This document shows, piece by piece, positions 24,963 through 32,652 of a stretch of DNA of 64,000 nt. Below the pieces are notes generated by a model. The model was not told where the DNA came from and did no database searches. It saw only the letters and a list, made by a program, of their open reading frames with translations. A program made the translations under genes and the position numbers. The DNA is from Microbacterium luticocti DSM 19459 (lineage in GTDB: Bacteria > Actinomycetota > Actinomycetes > Actinomycetales > Microbacteriaceae). The stretch spans positions 186,001 through 250,000 of the forward strand of contig NZ_AULS01000001.1 in assembly GCF_000422405.1 (NCBI RefSeq). The letters are read 5' to 3'. The first letter of the stretch is position 1; each line of letters starts with the position of its first letter.

Positions 24963-26057
24963 ATGTCTAATCAAGCAGTGACCGCTGCGTCCCCGGCGAC
25001 CCGACGGCTCTCGACCTTGGATCGGTGGCTGCCCGCCTGGATTGGCCTGGCGATGGTCGCCGGCCTGCTGCTGGGCCGTCTTGTCCCGGGGCTGTCCGGG
25101 CTGCTGTCCCGGATGGAGGTCGGCGGGATCTCGGTGCCGATCGCGCTGGGGCTGCTGGTGATGATGTACCCGGTGCTCGCGAAGGTCCGCTACGACCGGG
25201 TCGCCGCCGTCACCGGCGACAGGAAGCTGCTGGTCTCCTCGCTGGTGCTGAACTGGCTCGTCGGCCCGGCGGTCATGTTCGCCCTCGCCTGGGTCTTGCT
25301 GCCGGATCTGCCCGAGTACAGGACCGGGCTGATCATCGTCGGCCTGGCCCGGTGCATCGCGATGGTCGTGATCTGGAACGACTTGGCCTGCGGGGATCGC
25401 GAGGCCACCGCGGTGCTGGTGGCGATCAACTCGGTTTTCCAGGTCGTGATGTTCTCCGTCCTGGGCTGGTTCTACCTCACTGTCCTGCCCGGCTGGCTGG
25501 GCCTGGACACGCAGGGGCTGGACGTGTCGGTGGGGCAGATCGCGCTCAACGTGCTGGTGTTCCTCGGCGTCCCGCTCGTCGCCGGGTTCGCGTCGCGGTG
25601 GATCGGCGAGAAGCGCCGCGGACGGGACTGGTACGAGGAGAAGTTCCTGCCGGTGATCGGGCCGTGGGCGCTCTACGGCCTGCTGTTCACGATCGTGCTG
25701 CTGTTCGCCCTGCAAGGGAAGGCGATCACCTCCAACCCGCTGGACGTCGCCCGGATCGCGCTGCCGTTGCTGGCCTACTTCGCGATCATGTGGCTGGCCG
25801 GGATGCTGCTCGGCCGCGGCCTCGGCCTGGGCTACGCCCGGTCGACCACGCTCGCGTTCACCGCGGCGGGCAACAACTTCGAGCTCGCCATCGCCGTCGC
25901 CATCGGCACGTTCGGTGCCACGTCCGGGCAGGCGCTGGCCGGCGTCGTTGGGCCCCTGATCGAGGTGCCGGTGCTCGTCGGCCTCGTCTACGTGTCCCTC
26001 TGGGGCGCAAAGGCCTGGTTCCGCACCGACCCCTACGCCGAATCGAGTGCATCATGA
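24963..26057 (+). CDS. acr3: Acr3-type arsenite efflux permease
   Basis: Ten-helix As(III) exporter of the Acr3/BASS family, 364 residues. The conserved Cys needed for arsenite transport lies in GLARCIAMVVIWN. Other family segments are MYPVLAKVRYD, VAINSVFQVVMFS and FTAAGNNFELAIAVAI. It works with the arsenate reductases encoded next: arsenate is reduced to arsenite and then exported. The stop overlaps the ATG of the ArsR-ArsC fusion, so the genes form a coupled operon. Confidence 0.95.
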   Translation: MSNQAVTAASPATRRLSTLDRWLPAWIGLAMVAGLLLGRLVPGLSGLLSRMEVGGISVPIALGLLVMMYPVLAKVRYDRVAAVTGDRKLLVSSLVLNWLVGPAVMFALAWVLLPDLPEYRTGLIIVGLARCIAMVVIWNDLACGDREATAVLVAINSVFQVVMFSVLGWFYLTVLPGWLGLDTQGLDVSVGQIALNVLVFLGVPLVAGFASRWIGEKRRGRDWYEEKFLPVIGPWALYGLLFTIVLLFALQGKAITSNPLDVARIALPLLAYFAIMWLAGMLLGRGLGLGYARSTTLAFTAAGNNFELAIAVAIGTFGATSGQALAGVVGPLIEVPVLVGLVYVSLWGAKAWFRTDPYAESSAS

Positions 26058-27055
26058 CCACCGCCGAAGCCGTCACCGGTTCCGAGGCTTGCGCGCCGTC
26101 CACGACGCACGCGATCGGCCAGGAAGCCGCGACGACCGTGGCCGGCGCGCTGAAGGCGCTGGCGGAGCCGCTGCGGCTGCGGATGCTGTCCGCTATCGCG
26201 ACCGATCCCCGCGGCGAGTCCTGTGTGTGCGATCTCGCCGAGCTCGCCGACGTGTCCCAGCCGACGGTCTCCCATCACCTGAAGGTGCTCAAGGAGACCG
26301 GGCTGCTGCTGTCGGAGCGCCGTGGCACCTGGGTCTGGTACCGGATCGCCCCGGCGAGGCGGCGCGCCGTCTCCGCGCTGCTCGACGCGTTCGCCCCCGC
26401 CGCGGTCGCCGACGCCCCCGAGAATGCGGAGGCCCGCGCTCAGACGCTGCCGGACATGGACGGCCGGGTCACCCGCCTGGGCGAGGAGCTGGCCGACGAG
26501 ACGGCCGGCCTGGACCGCGACCTCGTGATCGCGATCGTGCGCGAGTCCTACGCGGGCCTCGCCCGCTCGGCCAAGCTCACCCAGCACATGATCCCGCTCA
26601 CCGAGCGCTTCGCCCGCCAGCGCCTGGCCGACCTGACGCGAGACCGGGAGGCAGGCCGGCCGCAGGTGCTGTTCGTGTGCGTCGCCAACGCCGGCCGCTC
26701 CCAACTGGCCGCGGCGATCGTCAACCGGCTCGCCGGAGGCAGGGTGATCGCGCGCTCGGCGGGGTCGACGCCGGCGGCGGACGTGCACCCGCACGTCCGG
26801 TCGCTGCTCGCCGAGATCGAGGGCGGGCAGGAAGCCGACCGAGCCTTCCCGAAGCCCCTCACCGACGACGCCGTCCGCGCCGCCGACGTGGTCGTCACCA
26901 TGGGCTGCGGCGACGTCTGCCCGATCATCCCCGGCGTCCGCTACGAGGACTGGGCCGTCGGCGACCCCGCCCTGGCCTCGCCCGAAGGAGTCGAAGCGAT
27001 CCGCGACGACATCGAGCGCCGCGTCCGCACGCTCATCGCCGCCCTCACCGACTGA
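26054..27055 (+). CDS. ArsR-ArsC fusion: arsenic repressor plus arsenate reductase
   Basis: Two-function protein of 333 residues from ATG 26054. Residues about 20-115 are an ArsR winged helix with the As(III)-binding CVCD (C57, C59) and SQPTVSHHLKVLK recognition helix. Residues about 133-195 are a helical linker typical of the N-terminus of actinobacterial arsenate reductases. Residues 203-333 are a low-molecular-weight phosphatase-type ArsC domain with the CX5R loop (C209...R215, VCVANAGRSQ) and two further cysteines (C285, C289; TMGCGDVCP). The substrate sensor and the enzyme are thus covalently linked. It can repress the operon and reduce arsenate. Confidence 0.92.
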   Translation: MTTAEAVTGSEACAPSTTHAIGQEAATTVAGALKALAEPLRLRMLSAIATDPRGESCVCDLAELADVSQPTVSHHLKVLKETGLLLSERRGTWVWYRIAPARRRAVSALLDAFAPAAVADAPENAEARAQTLPDMDGRVTRLGEELADETAGLDRDLVIAIVRESYAGLARSAKLTQHMIPLTERFARQRLADLTRDREAGRPQVLFVCVANAGRSQLAAAIVNRLAGGRVIARSAGSTPAADVHPHVRSLLAEIEGGQEADRAFPKPLTDDAVRAADVVVTMGCGDVCPIIPGVRYEDWAVGDPALASPEGVEAIRDDIERRVRTLIAALTD

Positions 27056-27071
27056 AAGAACAGGACCGAAC

Positions 27072-27920
27072 ATGACCGATCCGAAGCCCTCCGTCCTCTT
27101 CGTCTGCGTCCACAACGCCGGCCGCTCCCAGATGGCCGCCGGCTGGCTCCGCCGCCTCGCCGGCGACCGCATCGAGGTCCGATCGGCGGGCTCGATGCCC
27201 GCCGATCAGATCAACCCGGTCGCCGTCGAAGCGATGGCCGAGGTGGGCATCGACATCGCCGCGGAGCAGCCCAAGATCCTCACCACCGAAGCGGTGCAGG
27301 ACTCCGACGTCGTGATCACCATGGGCTGCGGCGACACCTGCCCCTTCTACCCCGGCAAGCGCTACGAGGACTGGACCCTCGACGACCCCGCCGGCCAGGG
27401 CATCGACGCCGTCCGCCCGATCCGAGACGAGATCCGCGCCCGCATCGAGAAGCTGGTCGACGAACTGCTCGCGCCCGCCGAGCAGGAGGAACGCGGGCAG
27501 GTGCCGGCGGTGCTGTTCGTCTGCAAGAAGAACGGCGGGAAGTCGCAGATGGCCGCCGCCCTCATGCGCCAGATCGCCGGCGACGCCGTCGAGGTCTACT
27601 CCGCGGGCACGGCCCCAGGGGCGTCGCTCAATGCGCTGTCCGCTGCTTCGGTCGCGGAGGTCGGGGCGAGCATGGCCGGCGAGCACCCCAAGCCGATCGA
27701 CCCGGCCCTGCTGCGCACCGTGGACCGCGTCGTCGTCATCGGCGACGAGGCCGTCGTCGAGCCCGCGCCGGGGATGGCCGGGACCATCGAGACCTGGAGC
27801 ATCCACGAGCCGTCAGACCGCGGGATCGAGGGCGAGGAGCGGATGCGTCTGATCCGCGACGAACTCGCCGAGAAGGCCCGCGGCCTCCTCTCAGATCTGG
27901 TCGTCTCGTCGAAGGCCTGA
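27072..27920 (+). CDS. arsC: Tandem ArsC-ArsC arsenate reductase
   Basis: Two low-molecular-weight phosphatase-type domains in one chain of 282 residues. Domain 1 (residues 6-130) has the thioredoxin-type ArsC pattern: C12-X5-R18 (FVCVHNAGRSQ), and C86 and C90 in MGCGDTCP. Domain 2 (146-278) has C151 with Lys in place of the loop Arg (FVCKKNGGKSQ) and lacks the second cysteine pair. That pattern is seen in corynebacterial arsenate-mycothiol transferases. The chain may combine a multi-cysteine reductase with a mycothiol-linked one. It lies 16 bases after the ArsR-ArsC fusion. Confidence 0.9.
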   Translation: MTDPKPSVLFVCVHNAGRSQMAAGWLRRLAGDRIEVRSAGSMPADQINPVAVEAMAEVGIDIAAEQPKILTTEAVQDSDVVITMGCGDTCPFYPGKRYEDWTLDDPAGQGIDAVRPIRDEIRARIEKLVDELLAPAEQEERGQVPAVLFVCKKNGGKSQMAAALMRQIAGDAVEVYSAGTAPGASLNALSAASVAEVGASMAGEHPKPIDPALLRTVDRVVVIGDEAVVEPAPGMAGTIETWSIHEPSDRGIEGEERMRLIRDELAEKARGLLSDLVVSSKA

Positions 27921-27927
27921 ACCCGGG

Positions 27928-29166
27928 TCACGCCGTCTGCTCGGCCGTGGCCTCCGCCCGGCGGGGAGCCTGGGTGCGTGAGCTGGCGATCATGAGCACC
28001 GTCCCGACCGCTGCCAGGGCGGCGAGGACGAGGAACGCGTGCGCGTAGCCGCCGGTCGCCTCGGCCAGCACCGCGCCGGCGAACGGGGCGAGGGCTGTGG
28101 CCAGCAGCACCGGCAGGCCCAGGACGCCGGAGAGGTGGCCGTAGGCGCGCGGGCCCCAGCGGTCGGTGATCGCGGTCGCCTGCAGCAGCGTCGCGATCCC
28201 GCGCCCGATCCCGGCGGCCATCGCCGCCGCGACCAGCAGGCCGACCGGGCCCGGTACGACGGCGAGGGCGAGCGTGCTCGCCGACACCAGGACGAACACC
28301 GTCGCGGTGCGCGCGGTCAGCGGGACGCGGCGCGCCAGACCGGTGTAGACGAGGCGGCCGGCGACCTGGCCAATGCCGCCGAGGCCGAACACCCATGCCG
28401 CGGACTGCGCGGTCAGGCCGCGCTCGAGCATGAGCGGGACCAGGGCGAGCAGTCCGGAGTACATCGCCAGCGACACCAGGGTGAGTCCCGCTGCGAGCAG
28501 CCGGAACCGTGCGCTGCGCAGGACCTCCGTTGCGTGGGCGCGGTCGACGGCGGGTTCCTCGGGGTGCTGCTTCGCGGGCCAGGGCCGACGCAGGAGGAAC
28601 CAGTGAGCCGGGACCGTGAGCACGGCGAGGACGACCGACGCCCACAGGTAGGTCGCCCGCCAGCCCACGTGCGCGCCGACGGTCGCGGTCAGCGGAGCGA
28701 ACACCGTGCTGGCCAGGCCAGCGACCAGGGTGAGCGTCGCCAGCGCACCCAGGCGTCGACCCGAGAACCAGCCGGTGATCGCGGCGAAAGCCGGCGGGTA
28801 GAGCACCCCGGCCATCGCGGCCCCGGCCAGCACCCAGCCGCCGATGAAGACCGGCAGTTCCGGCGAGACGGCGATCACCACGAGGGCGAGGACGCCGAGG
28901 ATCGAGCCGGCGGACATGATGCGGCGCGGCCCGTGCTGGTCGATGACCCGGCCGACCGGCACCCCGGCCAGCGCCGAGACGACCAGCGCGGCCGAGAATG
29001 CCGAGGCGACGACGACCGGCGACCAGCCAGTGTCGGCGCTGATCCGCGGGGCGAGGACGGGGAAGGCGTAGTAGAGCAGGCCCCAGGAGGCGATCTCGGT
29101 CACGCACAGCGCCGCCAGCACCGTCCCCAGCGCTGGGCGCGTCGCCAGCTCAGGCAACGGCGGCAC
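27928..29166 (-). CDS. MFS transporter of the arsenic cluster
   Basis: Twelve-helix major facilitator protein of about 412 residues. The start is taken at GTG 29166, which overlaps the end of the upstream flavoprotein gene by 17 bases and sits right before the conserved first helix (LGTVLAALCVTEIASWGLLYYAFP). The family loop between helices 2 and 3 is visible (GVPVGRVIDQHGPRR). It forms a minus-strand operon with two flavin monooxygenase genes. Export of an oxidised or organic arsenic compound is plausible; there is no neighbouring GAPDH gene as would be expected for ArsJ. Confidence 0.8.
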   Translation of the reverse strand: MPPLPELATRPALGTVLAALCVTEIASWGLLYYAFPVLAPRISADTGWSPVVVASAFSAALVVSALAGVPVGRVIDQHGPRRIMSAGSILGVLALVVIAVSPELPVFIGGWVLAGAAMAGVLYPPAFAAITGWFSGRRLGALATLTLVAGLASTVFAPLTATVGAHVGWRATYLWASVVLAVLTVPAHWFLLRRPWPAKQHPEEPAVDRAHATEVLRSARFRLLAAGLTLVSLAMYSGLLALVPLMLERGLTAQSAAWVFGLGGIGQVAGRLVYTGLARRVPLTARTATVFVLVSASTLALAVVPGPVGLLVAAAMAAGIGRGIATLLQATAITDRWGPRAYGHLSGVLGLPVLLATALAPFAGAVLAEATGGYAHAFLVLAALAAVGTVLMIASSRTQAPRRAEATAEQTA

Positions 29167-30214
29167 CCCGCGGCTGCCCGGCCAGAGCCGTGACCACGTA
29201 GTCGGCGTCGCGGTGGACCCCGCGCAGCGTGTTCGAGGAGAACGAGCGCTGGAACTCCAGACCGAGGAAACCCACACCCGGCAGGCCGGTCGCGACCCCA
29301 CGGTCATGTCTCGGCATGCCGGCTTCGTCGAGGACGCCGAGGGAACGCAGGTACGGCAGATGCGGCCGGTAACCGGTCGCGAACACCACCGCGTCGACCT
29401 GCTCCCGCGAGCCGTCCGGCCACACGACACCGTCGGAGGCGAACTCGGCGAACATGGGCCGCTGGTCGGGGCGTCCCGCCTCCAGCGCCTTCCGGTACTT
29501 GTCGGTGCCGATCACTGGGGTGCCGGTGACGATCCGGGCGAGGACCGACGGCGGCAGCAGGTCGGCGCGGGTCACCTTCAACCACCAGTGCAGATCCTTT
29601 CCGGCGATGACCTGCGGCGCGAACCGGACCCGGTCCCGCACCGCCAGCGACGTCCTGGCGTGGTCGGCGAGCTCGTGGGCGACCTGGACGGCGGAGTTGC
29701 CCGCGCCGACGACCACGACCCGCTGGTCCGAGAACTCCTCCGGGGACCGGTAGTCGGCCACGTGCAGGACCCGGCCGCCGAAGGCTCTCTGACCGGGGAT
29801 CGTCGGCACGTGCGGGTTGCCGAACGAGCCCGAGGCGGCGATCAGCGCGGACCCCTCGAACCTGCTCCCGTCGGCCAGCTCGACCATGAACGAGAGGCCG
29901 TCCGCGGCCACGCCGACGACCCGAGCCCCGGTTCGGATCTCGACATCAAGACTGCGGGCATAGCCGCGGAGGTAGTCGACGACCTCGTCGCGGCCCGGGT
30001 AGCCGTCCGGGTCGCCGGGAAATGGGTGGCCGGGGAAGGCGCTGTAGCCGCGCGGGGAGAACAGGCGCAGACTGTCGTAGTAGCGCGGCCAGGACCCGAC
30101 CGGCTCCGGCCCGGCCTCCATGAGGACCGGCTCCCAGCCGTTCACGAGCCCGGCACGGGCGGCGGCCAGCCCGGACTGGCCGCCGCCGACGACGATCAGG
30201 CGGCCGCGGCTCAT
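29150..30214 (-). CDS. arsO: ArsO-like flavin monooxygenase
   Basis: Class B-type flavoprotein monooxygenase of 354 residues. The start at ATG 30214 overlaps the upstream stop (ATGA). Seen: the FAD-binding GGGQSGLAAARAG near the N-terminus, the NADPH-binding GAGNSAVQVAHE, an FxGxxxH-like segment (FGGRVLHVADYRSP) and ATGYRPHLPYL. ArsO proteins are common in actinobacterial and pseudomonad ars operons; their reaction is thought to be oxidation of trivalent arsenicals but is not well defined. Coupled to the MFS gene downstream. Confidence 0.82.
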   Translation of the reverse strand: MSRGRLIVVGGGQSGLAAARAGLVNGWEPVLMEAGPEPVGSWPRYYDSLRLFSPRGYSAFPGHPFPGDPDGYPGRDEVVDYLRGYARSLDVEIRTGARVVGVAADGLSFMVELADGSRFEGSALIAASGSFGNPHVPTIPGQRAFGGRVLHVADYRSPEEFSDQRVVVVGAGNSAVQVAHELADHARTSLAVRDRVRFAPQVIAGKDLHWWLKVTRADLLPPSVLARIVTGTPVIGTDKYRKALEAGRPDQRPMFAEFASDGVVWPDGSREQVDAVVFATGYRPHLPYLRSLGVLDEAGMPRHDRGVATGLPGVGFLGLEFQRSFSSNTLRGVHRDADYVVTALAGQPRGAAVA

Positions 30215-31527
30215 CCCGCCGTCCTCGTGCCGAGCTGGATCAGCTGCGGCGCGGGCGCGCAGCAGCCGCCGGACGACGCCTCTTCGGGCGCGTCGAACAG
30301 GCCCGACCCGCCGCACACCCCGGTGTCGGGCAGCTCCAGCTCCACCCGCGACGCGGCGTCGTGGTCACCGGCGAGCTCGGCGGCCACGCTGCGGACCTGC
30401 TCGTACCCGGTCATCGCCAGGAACGTCGGAGCGCGGCCGTAGGACTTCGCTCCGACGATGTAGAAGCCGGGCTCCGGGTGGGCGAGGTCGGCCGCGCCCG
30501 TGGCGCGCACCGAGCCGCAGGAGTGGACGTTCGGGTCGACCTCGGCGGCGAGCTTCGCCGGGGCCTGCAGCCGCACGTCCAGGTCCAGGCGCACCTCGGA
30601 CAGGAACGACAGGTCCGGGCGGAACCCGGTCGCGACGACCACCCGGTCCGCGGGAGCGAGCCGGCGGCCGTCCTCGGCGACCAGGACCGCCCGGCCGTCC
30701 TCGATCCGCACTTCCTCGGTGCGGAACCCGGTGACCAGGTCGACGAGGCCGTCCTCGACGGCCTTCCTCGCCCGCTGGCCCAGGGCACCGCGCTCGGGCA
30801 GCTCGTCGGCGGGCCCGCCGCCGAACGCGTTGCCGACGGAGCCGCGGCGCAGCGCCCACGTCACCCGGGTGCCCGGCTCGCGGCGCACCACCGCCGCGAG
30901 GTCACCGATGGCGGTCGCTGCCGAGTGCCCGCTGCCGACGACCACGACGTGCTTCCCGGCGAGGGCTGCAGCCTCATCCCGGCTCGGCGTGCGATGGCCG
31001 AGCAGACCGGCCTCGACCGCGTCGACCTCGCCCAGGGCAGGCAGCCCGTCCGCGCCCGCCGGGCTCGGGGCCCGCCAGGTGCCCGAGGCATCGATCACCG
31101 CACGCGCCTCGAACCGCTCCTGGCTCCCGTCGGCGCGGCGGACGTGGACGACGAACGGCTGCTCGGCCCGACCGGCGTCGACCGAGAGGTCGCGGCCCTT
31201 CCGGCCCACCCCGACCACGCGCGAGCCGTACCGGACGCGGTCGCCCAGCGCCTCGGCGAGCGGAGCGAGGTAGCCCTCGACCCACTGCGCGCCCGTCGGG
31301 TAGTCCTTGTCAGGCGTGCTCCAGCCGGAGGGCTCGAGCAGGCGGCGGGCCGCGGGATCGGTGAGCTCCGACCACGGCGAGAACAGGCGCACATGGCCCC
31401 ACTCCGTGACAGCCGACGCCGGGGTGTCGCCCGATTCCAGGACCAGCGGCTCCAGCCCGCGCTCGAGCAGGTGGGCGGCGGCGGCCAGACCCTGCGGGCC
31501 GGCTCCGATGACGATGACGGGATTCAC
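30211..31527 (-). CDS. FAD/NAD(P)-binding flavoprotein of ars operons
   Basis: Flavoprotein of 438 residues from GTG 31527, with GGAGGT six bases upstream. It has an N-terminal FAD site (VIVIGAGPQGLAAAAHLL), a second nucleotide site (HVVVVGSGHSAATAIGD), an ATGFRPDLSFL motif and a C-terminal extension with cysteines (DTGVCGGSG and GGCCAP). It is related to, but distinct from, the ArsO-like protein encoded next. A C-terminal Cys pair may hold a trivalent arsenical or metal; that is an inference. It is transcribed away from arsR across the palindrome at 31,567-31,604. Confidence 0.75.
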   Translation of the reverse strand: MNPVIVIGAGPQGLAAAAHLLERGLEPLVLESGDTPASAVTEWGHVRLFSPWSELTDPAARRLLEPSGWSTPDKDYPTGAQWVEGYLAPLAEALGDRVRYGSRVVGVGRKGRDLSVDAGRAEQPFVVHVRRADGSQERFEARAVIDASGTWRAPSPAGADGLPALGEVDAVEAGLLGHRTPSRDEAAALAGKHVVVVGSGHSAATAIGDLAAVVRREPGTRVTWALRRGSVGNAFGGGPADELPERGALGQRARKAVEDGLVDLVTGFRTEEVRIEDGRAVLVAEDGRRLAPADRVVVATGFRPDLSFLSEVRLDLDVRLQAPAKLAAEVDPNVHSCGSVRATGAADLAHPEPGFYIVGAKSYGRAPTFLAMTGYEQVRSVAAELAGDHDAASRVELELPDTGVCGGSGLFDAPEEASSGGCCAPAPQLIQLGTRTAG

Positions 31528-31566
31528 TGCAACCTCCACGTATTGACGTTCTTCGATGTGTCGAGC

Positions 31567-31604
31567 CTGCCTCACGTATCGACAGATGTCAATACGTGAG
31601 GCAG
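31567..31604. promoter_or_regulatory. Long palindrome between arsR and the flavoprotein operon
   Basis: An 18-base arm (31567-31584) and its complement (31587-31604) are separated by two bases, with a single mismatch (31580/31591). The centre reads TATCGACA-GA-TGTCAATA, the TTGACA/TGTCAA-like core of ArsR operators. It lies in the 86-base divergent gap, 10 bases before the arsR ATG and 40 bases from the flavoprotein start. It could control both directions and would fold into a strong hairpin in either leader mRNA. Confidence 0.8.
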
Positions 31605-31613
31605 AATGGAGGC

Positions 31614-31958
31614 ATGAGCACTCCTCCCGCCACCGAGGCCACGGCCGACGTCGCGCCCTGCTGCGTCCTCGGCGAGACGATCGACGACGGCCTCGCCCAC
31701 GACCTCGCGAAGGTGTTCAAGGCCCTCGGCGACCCCACCCGGGTCAAGCTCATGTCCCTCATCGCCGGCAGCAGCGACGGCGAGATGTGCGTCTGCGACC
31801 TCACCGAGCCCGTCGGGCTCTCCCAGCCCACCGTCTCCCACCACATGAAGCTGCTCGTCGAGGCCGGGCTCGTCGCCCGCGAGCAGCGCGGCCGCTGGGC
31901 CTACTACCGCCCCACCATCGACACCCTCGCCGCCGCAGCCAAGGCGCTCAACGCCTGA
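31614..31958 (+). CDS. arsR: ArsR arsenic-responsive repressor
   Basis: Stand-alone ArsR-family repressor of 114 residues. The As(III)-binding CVCD motif is at C59 and C61 (MCVCDLTEP), with SQPTVSHHMKLL as recognition helix and an N-terminal vicinal pair C16-C17. Such an N-terminal pair plus one helix Cys forms the site in corynebacterial ArsR, so both types of site are present here. The GGAGG before ATG 31614 is only one base away, so initiation may depend on GAGG at 31598 or on a leaderless mRNA; GTG 31596 is an alternative start. The stop overlaps the next ATG. Confidence 0.92.
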   Translation: MSTPPATEATADVAPCCVLGETIDDGLAHDLAKVFKALGDPTRVKLMSLIAGSSDGEMCVCDLTEPVGLSQPTVSHHMKLLVEAGLVAREQRGRWAYYRPTIDTLAAAAKALNA

Positions 31959-32476
31959 TGGAGCCGCTGGCGACCAGGCCCATGACGCCGGCCGACTGGC
32001 CCGCCGTCGAGGCCATCTACCGCGCAGGCATCGCCACCGGCCACGCCACCTTCGAAGCCGAGCCCCCGCCGGACTGGCACGCGTTCGCGTCCGGCAAGCG
32101 TCCCGACCTCATGCTCGTCGCCGTCGACGGTGATGACCGCGTGCTCGGCTGGGCCGCCGCCGGACCCGTCTCGGCCCGCCCCGTCTACCGGGGCGTCGTC
32201 GAGCACTCGGTCTACGTCGCCCCTCACGCGGCCGGGCGCGGCGTCGGATCGCAGCTGCTCGGAGACCTCCTCGCCGTCGCCGACCGATCAGGCGTCTGGA
32301 CGGTCCAGTCTTCGATCTTCCCCGAGAACGCCGCCAGCCTGAAACTCCACCAGAGCGCCGGATTCAGGGTCGTCGGACGCCGCGAGCGGATCGGGCTGAT
32401 GCCGTGCGGGCCGCTCGCCGGCCAGTGGCGGGACACCGTGCTCATCGAGCGGCGCGCACCCGCGACGACTTCTTGA
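31958..32476 (+). CDS. arsN: ArsN-type GNAT N-acetyltransferase
   Basis: Acetyltransferase of 172 residues similar to phosphinothricin/arsinothricin acetyltransferases. It has the opening AIYRAGIATGHATFEAEPP, the acetyl-CoA loop (PHAAGRGVGSQLLG) and the family segment SSIFPENAASLKLHQSAGFR. ArsN1 enzymes acetylate the arsenic-containing antibiotic arsinothricin, and their genes are found in ars operons. The ATG overlaps the arsR stop, so it should be induced by arsenic. Methionine sulfone or phosphinothricin as substrate cannot be excluded. Confidence 0.85.
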   Translation: MEPLATRPMTPADWPAVEAIYRAGIATGHATFEAEPPPDWHAFASGKRPDLMLVAVDGDDRVLGWAAAGPVSARPVYRGVVEHSVYVAPHAAGRGVGSQLLGDLLAVADRSGVWTVQSSIFPENAASLKLHQSAGFRVVGRRERIGLMPCGPLAGQWRDTVLIERRAPATTS

Positions 32477-32543
32477 ACCTCACGACTCCGGCTACGCACC
32501 GGGCCGCAAGGTGGTGGTGCTCGTCGGCCGACAGACGCGCACG

Positions 32544-32645
32544 GTCGACGCCTCGACCCGTCCGTGGTAGCCTGAGGGCACTACATCCCCCACGCCTCTC
32601 CACGATGCGCACTTGGGGGATTTTCTCTGCCCGCATAGAGGAGGG
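32544..32645 (+). ncRNA. Candidate structured leader (possible pseudoknot) before the Abi_2 gene
   Basis: A promoter-like pair GTCGAC (32544-32549) and TAGCCT (32568-32573) gives a start near 32,580. The RNA could form stem 1, ATCCCCCA (32585-32592) with TGGGGGAT (32614-32621), followed by TTTCTCT. The loop of stem 1 holds CCTCT (32595-32599) and ATGCG (32605-32609), complementary to CGCAT (32632-32636) and AGAGG (32637-32641), the latter being part of the Abi ribosome site. Together these make an H-type pseudoknot that would hide the ribosome site. Conserved RNAs have been described next to abiF-type genes; whether this is one needs a covariance test. Confidence 0.4.
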
Positions 32646-32652
32646 AGCGTCG

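Noticed and set aside
28039..29193. 384-codon + strand frame opposite the ars MFS gene
   Set aside because: Arg/Gln/Gly-rich antisense of a coding membrane protein gene, with no domain.
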